From contig BNBX01000004.1 of NCBI GenBank assembly GCA_014656175.1, forward strand, positions 430,290-494,289: 64,000 bases of DNA, in the 5' to 3' direction. Source of the DNA: Streptomyces werraensis (lineage in GTDB: Bacteria; Actinomycetota; Actinomycetes; Streptomycetales; Streptomycetaceae). The notes under the pieces are model-generated. The model saw only the letters and a list, made by a program, of their open reading frames with translations, was not told the origin of the DNA and ran no database searches. Of this stretch, positions 40,338-47,799 are shown one piece after another (position 1 is the stretch's first letter; each line of letters starts with the position of its first letter). The position numbers and the translations under genes are program-made.

Positions 40338-40846
40338 TGCCCAAACCGCTCAGTCTCTCGTTCGATCCCATCGCCCGTGCCGACGAGCTCTGGAAGCAGC
40401 GCTGGGGAAGCGTGCCGGCGATGGCCGCCATCACCTCGGTCATGCGGGCCCACCAGATCCTGCTGGCCGAGGTCGACGCGGTGGTCAAGCCCTACGGGCT
40501 CACGTTCGCACGGTACGAGGCGCTGGTCCTGCTGACCTTCTCCAAGTCCGGCGAGCTGCCGATGTCCAAGATCGGTGAGCGGTTGATGGTGCATCCGACG
40601 TCGGTGACCAACACCGTGGACCGGCTGGTGAGGTCGGGGCTGGTGTCCAAGCGCCCCAACCCCAACGACGGCCGCGGCACGCTGGCGTCCATCACGGACA
40701 AGGGCCGCGAGGTGGTCGAGTCGGCGACCCGGGACCTGATGGCGATGGACTTCGGCCTGAGCGCCTACGACGCGGAGGAGTGCGCGGAACTCTTCGCGAT
40801 CCTCCGCCCCCTGCGGCTCGCGGCGGGCGACTTCGAGGAGGGGTGA
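40337..40846 (+). CDS. MarR-family transcriptional regulator (second)
   Basis: 169-aa winged-helix protein. Helical N-terminus with MAAITSVMRAHQILLAEVDAVVKPYGL; DNA-binding part MSKIGERLMVHPTSVTNTVDRLVRSGLVSKRPNPNDGRGTLASITDKG with the Asp-Gly-Arg wing. Appears to be translated from a leaderless mRNA. Sits between the two DUF3817 genes and upstream of icmA, any of which could be its target. Confidence 0.9.
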   Translation: MPKPLSLSFDPIARADELWKQRWGSVPAMAAITSVMRAHQILLAEVDAVVKPYGLTFARYEALVLLTFSKSGELPMSKIGERLMVHPTSVTNTVDRLVRSGLVSKRPNPNDGRGTLASITDKGREVVESATRDLMAMDFGLSAYDAEECAELFAILRPLRLAAGDFEEG

Positions 40847-40889
40847 CCCTGCCGAAGATCGCCCGGAACGTGCCGTTACGCTCGATCGC

Positions 40890-41222
40890 ATGAAGAAGAG
40901 CGTGCTGACCCGCTACCGGGTCATGGCCTACGTGACCGCTGTCATGCTGCTGGTGCTGTCCACCTGCATGGTGTTCAAGTACGGCTTCGGAACGGGCGAG
41001 GACGTCACGCTGGTCGTCTCCCAGGTGCACGGCTTCCTGTACATCGTCTACCTGATCTTCGCGTTCGACCTCGGTTCCAAGGCCAAGTGGCCGTTCGGCA
41101 AGCTGCTGTGGGTGCTGCTGTCCGGGACGATCCCCTTCGCCGCCTTCTTCGTCGAGCGCAAGGTGACACAGCAGGTGGAGCCCCTCACGGAGAGCCCGGA
41201 GCCGGCCGTCGCCAAGGCCTGA
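40890..41222 (+). CDS. DUF3817 membrane protein (copy 2)
   Basis: 110-aa three-helix membrane protein; helices near 10-30, 42-62 and 68-88, with VHGFLYIVYLIFAFDLGSKAKWPFG matching copy 1 at 39641. The tail is acidic. It is followed by a terminator-like hairpin (41236-41263) that insulates icmA. Function unknown. Confidence 0.87.
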   Translation: MKKSVLTRYRVMAYVTAVMLLVLSTCMVFKYGFGTGEDVTLVVSQVHGFLYIVYLIFAFDLGSKAKWPFGKLLWVLLSGTIPFAAFFVERKVTQQVEPLTESPEPAVAKA

Positions 41223-41235
41223 CGCCCCGCGTCGC

Positions 41236-41263
41236 ACCGCCGTACGGACGAGCGTACGGCGGT
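41236..41263 (+). terminator. Terminator hairpin after DUF3817 copy 2
   Basis: Exact 11-bp stem ACCGCCGTACG/CGTACGGCGGT with a 6-base loop, 13 bases after the stop codon and 44 bases before icmA. Confidence 0.7.
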
Positions 41264-41274
41264 CTCCCATCGAC

Positions 41275-41298
41275 ATTTACTTGGACGTCCTAGTAAAT
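41275..41298. promoter_or_regulatory. 24-bp palindrome in the icmA promoter
   Basis: ATTTACT at the left and AGTAAAT at the right flank a GGACGTCC core; the 24-bp dyad has a single mismatched pair. It ends nine bases before the icmA ATG and contains a possible -10 (TAGTAA), so a bound repressor would block the promoter. Confidence 0.75.
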
Positions 41299-41306
41299 TC
41301 GAGGGT

Positions 41307-43007
41307 ATGGACGCTGACGCCATCAAGGAGGGCCGCCGTCGCTGGCAGGCCCGGTACGACTCCGCGCGCAAGCGCGACGCAGACTTCACCACGCTCTCCG
41401 GGGACCCCGTGGAGCCGGTGTACGGGCCGCGGCCCGGGGACCGCTACGACGGGTTCGAGCGGATCGGCTGGCCGGGGGAGTACCCGTTCACCCGCGGGCT
41501 GTACCCGACCGGCTACCGGGGGCGGACGTGGACCATCCGGCAGTTCGCCGGGTTCGGGAACGCCGAGCAGACCAACGAGCGGTACAAGATGATCCTCGGC
41601 AACGGCGGAGGCGGCCTCTCCGTCGCCTTCGACATGCCGACGCTCATGGGCCGCGACTCCGACGACCCGCGCTCGCTGGGCGAGGTCGGCCACTGCGGGG
41701 TGGCCATCGACTCGGCGGCCGACATGGAGGTCCTGTTCAAGGACATCCCCCTCGGTGACGTCACCACCTCGATGACCATCAGCGGGCCGGCCGTGCCCGT
41801 CTTCTGCATGTACCTCGTCGCCGCCGAGCGCCAGGGCGTCGACCCGGGCGTGCTCAACGGCACGCTGCAGACGGACATCTTCAAGGAGTACATCGCCCAG
41901 AAGGAGTGGCTCTTCCAGCCCGAGCCGCACCTGCGCCTCATCGGCGACCTGATGGAGTACACCAGCGCGCGCATCCCCGCGTACAAGCCGCTGTCGGTCT
42001 CCGGCTACCACATCCGCGAGGCCGGCTCGACGGCCGCGCAGGAGCTGGCGTACACCCTCGCCGACGGCTTCGGCTACGTCGAGCTGGGGCTCAGCCGCGG
42101 CCTCGACGTGGACGTCTTCGCACCCGGCCTGTCCTTCTTCTTCGACGCGCACGTCGACTTCTTCGAGGAGATCGCCAAGTTCCGCGCCGCGCGCCGCATC
42201 TGGGCGCGCTGGATGCGGGACGTCTACGGCGCCAAGAGCGAGAAGGCGCAGTGGCTGCGGTTCCACACCCAGACCGCCGGCGTCTCGCTCACCGCGCAGC
42301 AGCCGTACAACAACGTCGTCCGCACCGCCGTCGAGGCGCTCGCCGCGGTGCTCGGCGGGACCAACTCGCTGCACACGAACGCCCTCGACGAGACCCTGGC
42401 GCTGCCCAGCGAGCAGGCCGCCGAGATCGCCTTGCGCACCCAGCAGGTGCTGATGGAGGAGACCGGCGTCGCCAACGTCGCCGACCCGCTGGGCGGTTCC
42501 TGGTACGTCGAGCAGCTCACCGACCGCATCGAGGCGGACGCCGAGAAGATCTTCGAGCAGATCAAGGAGCGCGGCCTGCGCGCCCACCCCGACGGCGAGC
42601 ACCCCATCGGGCCGATCACCTCCGGCATCCTGCGCGGCATCGAGGACGGCTGGTTCACCGGCGAGATCGCCGAGTCGGCCTTCCGCTACCAGCAGGCGCT
42701 GGAGAAGGGCGACAAGAAGGTCGTCGGCGTCAACGTCCACACCGGCTCCGTCACCGGCGACCTGGAGATCCTCCGGGTCAGCCACGAGGTGGAGCGCGAG
42801 CAGGTACGGCTGCTCGGCGAGCGCAAGAGCGCCCGCGACGACGCGAAGGTGCGCGGCACGCTGGACGCGATGGTCGAGGCGGCCCGCTCCGGCGCGAACA
42901 TGATCGAGCCGATGCTCGACGCCGTCCGCGCCGAGGCCACGCTGGGCGAGATCTGCGACGCCCTGCGCGACGAGTGGGGCGTCTACACGGAGCCCGCCGG
43001 CTTCTGA
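41307..43007 (+). CDS. icmA: Isobutyryl-CoA mutase large subunit
   Basis: 566-aa catalytic subunit of the adenosylcobalamin-dependent isobutyryl-CoA/n-butyryl-CoA mutase. It is recognised as IcmA rather than methylmalonyl-CoA mutase by length and by the substrate pocket: Phe80 (RQFAGFGN) and Gln198 (YIAQKEW) replace the Tyr and Arg used for methylmalonyl-CoA. Other mutase motifs (SVSGYHIREAGSTAAQELAYTLADG, LGGTNSLHTNALDETLALPS) are intact. The protein lacks the C-terminal B12-binding domain, so a separate small subunit (IcmB) is required; none is encoded nearby. GAGGGT precedes the ATG; a 24-bp palindrome overlaps the promoter. Confidence 0.95.
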   Translation: MDADAIKEGRRRWQARYDSARKRDADFTTLSGDPVEPVYGPRPGDRYDGFERIGWPGEYPFTRGLYPTGYRGRTWTIRQFAGFGNAEQTNERYKMILGNGGGGLSVAFDMPTLMGRDSDDPRSLGEVGHCGVAIDSAADMEVLFKDIPLGDVTTSMTISGPAVPVFCMYLVAAERQGVDPGVLNGTLQTDIFKEYIAQKEWLFQPEPHLRLIGDLMEYTSARIPAYKPLSVSGYHIREAGSTAAQELAYTLADGFGYVELGLSRGLDVDVFAPGLSFFFDAHVDFFEEIAKFRAARRIWARWMRDVYGAKSEKAQWLRFHTQTAGVSLTAQQPYNNVVRTAVEALAAVLGGTNSLHTNALDETLALPSEQAAEIALRTQQVLMEETGVANVADPLGGSWYVEQLTDRIEADAEKIFEQIKERGLRAHPDGEHPIGPITSGILRGIEDGWFTGEIAESAFRYQQALEKGDKKVVGVNVHTGSVTGDLEILRVSHEVEREQVRLLGERKSARDDAKVRGTLDAMVEAARSGANMIEPMLDAVRAEATLGEICDALRDEWGVYTEPAGF

Positions 43008-43026
43008 GCCCACGCAGGTGCGTCCC

Positions 43027-43057
43027 CGCCCCGGCAGGCCCCCGGCCCGCCGGGGCG
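43027..43057. terminator. Hairpin between convergent icmA and methyltransferase genes
   Basis: 9-bp stem CGCCCCGGC/GCCGGGGCG with a 13-base C-rich loop, 19 bases after the icmA stop. Confidence 0.5.
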
Positions 43058-43065
43058 CGGTGCGT

Positions 43066-43866
43066 TCACGGCTTGCGGGCGACCGCCCCGTACAGGGAGA
43101 TGACCGCGTGCTCGTCGACGGTCTCCCCGACCGCGAGTTCCGGGTGCCAGTCGGTCAGCTGGACCAGCCCCGGCTCGACGGGCTCGAGACCCTCGAAGAA
43201 GCGGGCGATCTCCGCGCGGGAGCGGGGCGCCAGGGTGACGCCGCCCGCCCGGTACATCTCGACCCCGCGCGCCACGGCCGCCGGGTCGAAGTCCGCGGTG
43301 AGCTGCGACAGCACCAGGTAGCTGCCGGACGGCAGGGCGTCGACGAGGCCGGCCACCAGGGCGTGCGGGTCGTCCTCGTCGCCCAGGAAGTGCGTCAGCG
43401 CCACCAGGGACAGTGCCACCGGGCGGGTGAACTCCAGGGTCTGCCGGGCCTCCTTCAGGATCCGGCCGGGCTCGCGCACGTCGGCCTGCACGTAGTCGGT
43501 GGCGCCCTCGGGTGTGCTGCGCAGCAACGCCTCGGCGTGCTTCAGCACGATGGGGTCGTTGTCCGCGTAGACCACCCGGGACTCCGGCGCGACGCCCTGC
43601 GCGATCTGGTGCAGGTTCGGCTCGGTCGGTATGCCGGTGCCGACGTCCAGGAACTGCCGTACGCCCCCGGGGCCGGCCAGCCAGCGGGTGACGCGCTGCA
43701 TGAACCAGCGGTTGGTGCGGGCGACGTGCCGGGCGGTGCCGTCCACGCCCATGATCTGCCGGCCCAGTTCCTCGTCGACGGGGTAGTTGTCCTTGCCGCC
43801 GAGGAACCAGTCGTAGACCCGGGCCGGGTGCGGCGTGGAGGTGTCGATGCGTGCGGCGCCGGTCAT
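43066..43866 (-). CDS. DUF574-family SAM-dependent methyltransferase
   Basis: 266-aa protein of the family very abundant in Streptomyces (Methyltransf_19, formerly DUF574). Diagnostic pieces: PHPARVYDWFLGGKDNYPVDEEL near the N-terminus, RQFLDVGTGIPTEPNLHQIAQ as the SAM-binding loop, VVYADNDPIVLKHAEALL, and DDPHALVAGLVDALPSGSYLVLS. Substrate unknown. Transcribed toward icmA. Confidence 0.9.
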   Translation of the reverse strand: MTGAARIDTSTPHPARVYDWFLGGKDNYPVDEELGRQIMGVDGTARHVARTNRWFMQRVTRWLAGPGGVRQFLDVGTGIPTEPNLHQIAQGVAPESRVVYADNDPIVLKHAEALLRSTPEGATDYVQADVREPGRILKEARQTLEFTRPVALSLVALTHFLGDEDDPHALVAGLVDALPSGSYLVLSQLTADFDPAAVARGVEMYRAGGVTLAPRSRAEIARFFEGLEPVEPGLVQLTDWHPELAVGETVDEHAVISLYGAVARKP

Positions 43867-43975
43867 GCCTGTCCCCCTGATCCATGCGTCCCGAAACGGT
43901 CACGATCATCGCAGCGGGTGACCGGGGGGTGACAGAAGAGTACCGGCCGACCGTGGCCTGTTCTCCCCGCGATGC

Positions 43976-44596
43976 TCAGCGTGCGCTCGCCGCCAGACCC
44001 GACAGCAGCACCCGGGTCAGCCCGTGCACCCACTCCTCGTCGGCCGGCTGGTTGCTGACCAGGGTCCGGTGCACCACCGAACCCGCCACCATGTCGAAGA
44101 TCAGGTCGACCGCGCGGGCCGAGCGGTCCGCGTCGGACTCCGGGGGGAGTTCGCCCCGCTGCTGGGCGCGGGTGCGGCCCGCGATCACCAGGCGTTTCTG
44201 CCGGTCGACGATCGAGGCGCGGATCCGCTCGCGCAGCGCCTCGTCGCGGGTGGCCTCGGCGACCACCGCCATCAGCCCGCTGCGGGCCTCGGGGCGGGCC
44301 AGGATCGCGGCGAACTGCAGCACCACGCCCTCGATGTCGGCGGCCAGCGACCCGCGGTCGGGCAGCGTCAGCTCGTCGAACAGCTCGGCGACGGCGTCCA
44401 CGACGAGCTCGTTCTTGCCCGCCCAGCGCCGGTACAGCGTCGTCTTGGCCACCCCGGCGCGCACCGCGACGTCCGAGAGCGTGAGCCCCGACCACCCCAG
44501 GTCCACCAGCGCCTGCCGGGTCGCGGCGAGGATCGCGGTGTCGGCCGCGGCGCTGCGGGGGCGCCCGGTGCGGCTGGCTGGATAGCGGCGCTGCAT
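43976..44596 (-). CDS. TetR-family transcriptional regulator
   Basis: 206-aa repressor-type protein. N-terminal helix-turn-helix about residues 15-62: ILAATRQALVDLGWSGLTLSDVAVRAGVAKTTLYRRWAGK; C-terminal part is of the TetR_C ligand-binding type (ELFDELTLPDRGSLAADIEG). Start at ATG 44596 (MQRRYPASRTGRPRS). Divergent from the thioredoxin gene, with a perfect palindrome at 44680-44696 between them that is the likely operator. Confidence 0.92.
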   Translation of the reverse strand: MQRRYPASRTGRPRSAAADTAILAATRQALVDLGWSGLTLSDVAVRAGVAKTTLYRRWAGKNELVVDAVAELFDELTLPDRGSLAADIEGVVLQFAAILARPEARSGLMAVVAEATRDEALRERIRASIVDRQKRLVIAGRTRAQQRGELPPESDADRSARAVDLIFDMVAGSVVHRTLVSNQPADEEWVHGLTRVLLSGLAASAR

Positions 44597-44679
44597 GGCA
44601 CGACCATAACCGGCGGATTCCGTGCGGTGGTGAGGGAGATCACCGGGAAGCGGCACCGCGCACCGGTCCCTTGCCATTA

Positions 44680-44696
44680 CGCTACGACTCGTAGCG
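44680..44696. promoter_or_regulatory. Perfect 17-bp palindrome, probable TetR operator
   Basis: CGCTACGACTCGTAGCG: 8-bp arms around a central C. It lies 84 bases upstream of tetR and 136 bases upstream of the divergent thioredoxin gene, a position suited to controlling both. Confidence 0.75.
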
Positions 44697-44832
44697 AAAG
44701 CACGTGAGCACCTGACGTGCCCGAGCGACGACCACCGCGCCGGGTGGGGACCCGGCGCATCAGCACCACACGTAAGCCTGTGTTTCCCGGGCGCTTTTCA
44801 CACTCACGCGGAGTACGGGGGAGGATAGACGC

Positions 44833-45807
44833 ATGCAGCCACGGAACATGTCCATGAGCGGAGTCGTCGACCTCGCCGCGGTGAAGGCGGCCCAGGAGGC
44901 CAAGGCGAAGGCGGAGCAGGCGCGCGCCGAGGCGGCCCGCACGGGCGGCACCGGCGCCGTCTCGCCCGCCGACCTCGTCATCGACGTCGACGAGGCAGGT
45001 TTTGACCGCGACGTCCTGCAGCGTTCCACCGAGGTCCCGGTCGTCATCGACTTCTGGGCCGAGTGGTGCGAGCCCTGCAAGCAGCTGAGCCCCGTCCTCG
45101 AGCGGCTCGCCGTCGAATACAACGGCCGTTTCCTCCTCGCCAAGATCGACGTCGACGCCAACCAGATGCTGATGCAGCAGTTCGGCATCCAGGGCATCCC
45201 CGCCGTCTTCGCGGTGGTGGCCGGACAGGCCCTGCCGCTCTTCCAGGGCGCCGCGGGCGAGGCGCAGATCCGCCAGACCCTGGACCAGCTGGTGCAGGTC
45301 GCCGAGCAGCGCTTCGGTCTGACCGGCCTGACCGTCGACCCGGACGCCGAGCCGGGCGGCGCCCCGGCGGCCGGCGAGGCCCCCGCCGGCCCGTACGACT
45401 CCCTCCTGGAGGCGGCCGCCCGCGCGCTGGACGGCAACGACCTGGACGGCGCCGTGCAGGCCTACAAGAACGTGCTCGCCGAGGACCCCGCCCACCCCGA
45501 GGCCACATTGGGCCTCGCCCAGGCCGAACTGCTGCGCCGCGTACGGGACATGGACCCGCAGCAGGTGCGCACGGACGCCGCCCGGGATCCGGGCGACGTA
45601 CAGGCGCAGATCGCCGCCGCCGACCTGGACCTGGCGGGCGGTCATGTGGAGGACGCCTTCGGCCGGCTGGTCGACACCGTGGCCCGCACGGCGGGCGACG
45701 ACCGGGAGACCGCGCGCGTGCGGCTGCTGGAGCTGTTCGACGTGGTCGGCGCCGACCACCCCGCCGTGGTGACCGCGCGCCGCGCCCTGGCCCGCGCCCT
45801 GTTCTGA
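44833..45807 (+). CDS. Thioredoxin-like co-chaperone with TPR domain (CnoX/YbbN type)
   Basis: 324-aa protein: an N-terminal Ala/Glu/Lys helix (10-36), a thioredoxin fold (about 45-155) with active-site WCEPCK (Cys79, Cys82), then TPR-like helices (about 190-324: LLEAAARALDGNDLDGAVQAYKNVLAEDPAHPEA). E. coli CnoX has this layout and delivers oxidatively stressed proteins to DnaK/GroEL; it lacks the redox CxxC, whereas this protein keeps it, so it may be redox active. Possible control by the divergent TetR. Confidence 0.9.
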   Translation: MQPRNMSMSGVVDLAAVKAAQEAKAKAEQARAEAARTGGTGAVSPADLVIDVDEAGFDRDVLQRSTEVPVVIDFWAEWCEPCKQLSPVLERLAVEYNGRFLLAKIDVDANQMLMQQFGIQGIPAVFAVVAGQALPLFQGAAGEAQIRQTLDQLVQVAEQRFGLTGLTVDPDAEPGGAPAAGEAPAGPYDSLLEAAARALDGNDLDGAVQAYKNVLAEDPAHPEATLGLAQAELLRRVRDMDPQQVRTDAARDPGDVQAQIAAADLDLAGGHVEDAFGRLVDTVARTAGDDRETARVRLLELFDVVGADHPAVVTARRALARALF

Positions 45808-46477
45808 GCGAAGTGTTCTGAACGCACCGCACCCGGGCGCCCGTTCTGCCGCTTTCGCCCGTTACGGCGACGGACGGGGTCCGAGGTGCCGTCTGGCCGA
45901 CAGAGGCCGAAGCGGCCGCGCTTTGCCAAATCTTGGTAATCGCGGCCGCTGTTACTACGAGTAAGTCGCAGGCGTTGATCTGTCGGATTCTGTCCACTGA
46001 TCAACTGGTTTGCACACCCCCATCGGTACACCCAGCGTCGCCGCTCGGGTCCGGCGGGTCGCGCCACGGTTATCCGGCCGTTACTAGCCAGTAACGAACC
46101 CCCTTGTGCGGGCGGCGAGAATGCACCACGATCGGCGACGCTCGGTCCATCACCCGTACCCCGACAGCCGGTCGGGCGGCGGGAACTCCTGGGTCCCCAC
46201 CGAGCAGGAGCGCCGGCAATGACGTCGCTCCTTGGACAGGGGGGTCTTCGCCCGTCCGGCGAAGCCTGTCCAGCAGGGTTGTGCGTGATGCGTGTCAGGC
46301 GCGACCAGTGGTTGTCGCTCGGGGGTGATCGCCGGTGATTCGGGCGCGTACCTCGCGTCGCCGAAAGCGGGCGCTCTCCTTCCCGAGGACGTAGCACTTC
46401 TCCCATCCCTGCCCGACTCGGCCGCCGTTCAAGGCGGCGAGCCAGGACAGGAGATGTACGTCCGAGAAGGAGGAAAT
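45808..46477 (+). other. 670-bp gene-free region with several dyads and a structured leader
   Basis: No plausible gene. Dyads: TTGCCAA/TTGGTAA (45923-45939), TTACT/AGTAA (45952-45964), GTTGATC/GATCAAC (45974-46005), GTTACT/AGTAAC (46080-46095). Further on, GGACAGG and CTTCGCC (46234-46252) pair with GGCGAAG and CCTGTCC (46258-46271) as a bulged 14-bp hairpin. This looks like a multi-operator promoter followed by a long structured 5' leader for the DUF6230 gene. Confidence 0.6.
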
Positions 46478-47113
46478 ATGGAGTCCCAGGTGCGTGGCGG
46501 GACCAGATGGAAGCGGTTCGCTGTGGTCATGGTGCCCAGCGTGGCCGCCACGGCTTGCATAGGTGTCGCTCTCGCGCAGGGCGCCCTCGCGGCGTCGTTC
46601 AGCGTTTCCGGCCAGTCGTTCAAGGTCACCACGAAGGAGCTCGTCGGCGAGGGCTTCTCGCAGTACGGCGCTCTGGACGAGGGTTACACCCTCGACGGCA
46701 AGAAGACGGCTCACCCCGTCGCGGTCTCGGCGTTCAAGTCCGCGACCATCAAGAGCCTGTGCCAGTCGGTCGTGACCCCGAACATTCCGGTGCTCGGGAA
46801 CGTCAGCCTGATCCTGCGTGCCGGTGACGGTGCTCAGCCGGTCGAGGCCAAGAACCTGTACATCGACGTCGCCGACCTGAACGCCGATGCGACGTTCACG
46901 AACATCGACATCGGTGTTGCCGCCAAGGACGCCAGCAAGGGTCCGGGCATGAAGGGCGGCGGCGAGCAGGCCAACCCCTTCGGGTTCGCGCAGCAGGCCG
47001 ACAAGGCCGTGCTGAAGGACGTGAAGCAGACGGCGTGGGCGACCACCGCCGGAACCTTCAAGCTCAGCGGCCTGAAGATGTCGCTCTCGACGGGCGTCAA
47101 GGAGTGCTACTAA
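46478..47113 (+). CDS. DUF6230-family exported protein
   Basis: 211-aa protein; homologues are often mislabelled cholesterol esterase, but no lipase motif is present. A basic start (GTRWKRF), then a hydrophobic signal/anchor (about 14-38, ending LAQGALAASF). The mature part is rich in Asn, Asp, Ala and beta-branched residues, with two cysteines (one in KSLCQSV, one near the end in VKECY) that may form a disulphide. GAAGGAGG is an excellent ribosome binding site. It opens a three-gene cluster and is followed by a strong hairpin, which suggests higher expression than the genes downstream. Confidence 0.85.
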   Translation: MESQVRGGTRWKRFAVVMVPSVAATACIGVALAQGALAASFSVSGQSFKVTTKELVGEGFSQYGALDEGYTLDGKKTAHPVAVSAFKSATIKSLCQSVVTPNIPVLGNVSLILRAGDGAQPVEAKNLYIDVADLNADATFTNIDIGVAAKDASKGPGMKGGGEQANPFGFAQQADKAVLKDVKQTAWATTAGTFKLSGLKMSLSTGVKECY

Positions 47114-47122
47114 GCACTCGCT

Positions 47123-47157
47123 GACGGGCGGGGGAGCCGGTGGCGCCCCCGCCCGTC
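47123..47157 (+). terminator. Intercistronic hairpin after the DUF6230 gene
   Basis: Exact 12-bp stem GACGGGCGGGGG/CCCCCGCCCGTC with an 11-base loop, 10 bases after the stop. No T-run; likely a partial terminator or mRNA stabiliser. Confidence 0.6.
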
Positions 47158-47229
47158 CACCTTCCCGCCGCGCCTTCACGCGCGGCGCACATCACCACCA
47201 CAGCAACGCCATCCAGGGAGCTGTTTTCC

Positions 47230-47799
47230 ATGAGCGCCGAGACTCCTGCCGCCTCCGGCCAGTTCACTCGCCGACGGCTGCAGTTCCGCGCCTGGCGTGG
47301 CCAGCGGCCCTTCTGGGCCGGTCTGTTCATCATCATCGGCGGACTCCCCATCGCCTACTTCCCGTACGCGAACCTGCAGATCGGTCACCTGACCCTGGCG
47401 ATGGCGACCACCGCGGGCGCCGGGTCCCTGATCATCGGCGTGCTGCTCGTCGTACTCGGCGTCAGCCTCTGGTTCCAGAAGCACATCCGCGTCTTCGCGG
47501 GCGTGGCGGCGATTCTGCTGGCGTTGGTGTCCATCCCCGTGTCCAACCTCGGCGGCTTCCTGATCGGCTTCCTCTTCGCCCTCGTGGGCGGGGCGATGGC
47601 CGTGTCGTGGGTGCCGGGCGAGCCGGCCGAGCAGGAGGCGCGGGCGGACGCGGGCGCGCACGGCGGCGCACCCGAGGGTGCCTTCCCCGAATCCACGGTC
47701 TCCGGCCCCGCAGAGGGCGCCGCGGCGACGGGTGAGCCGAACGATCTGTCAGGAACGAGCCCGGCGAACGGGGCGAACGGGAGGCACAGTGCCGGCTGA
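47230..47799 (+). CDS. DUF6114-domain membrane protein
   Basis: 189-aa protein with a basic N-terminus (TRRRLQFRAWRGQRPFW), four hydrophobic helices between about residues 28 and 130, and a disordered acidic/Gly-rich C-terminal tail. The GQRPFWAGLFIIIGGLPIAYFPY segment is typical of DUF6114, found next to DUF6230 genes in streptomycetes. GGGAG sits upstream of the ATG. Its end overlaps the next gene by 11 bases. Function unknown; a membrane partner of the two exported neighbours is a reasonable guess. Confidence 0.85.
   Translation: MSAETPAASGQFTRRRLQFRAWRGQRPFWAGLFIIIGGLPIAYFPYANLQIGHLTLAMATTAGAGSLIIGVLLVVLGVSLWFQKHIRVFAGVAAILLALVSIPVSNLGGFLIGFLFALVGGAMAVSWVPGEPAEQEARADAGAHGGAPEGAFPESTVSGPAEGAAATGEPNDLSGTSPANGANGRHSAG

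Noticed and set aside
46292..46477. N-terminal extension of the DUF6230 gene to 46292
   Set aside because: ATG 46478 has an ideal ribosome binding site and is followed by an export signal; the extension lacks conservation-like features.
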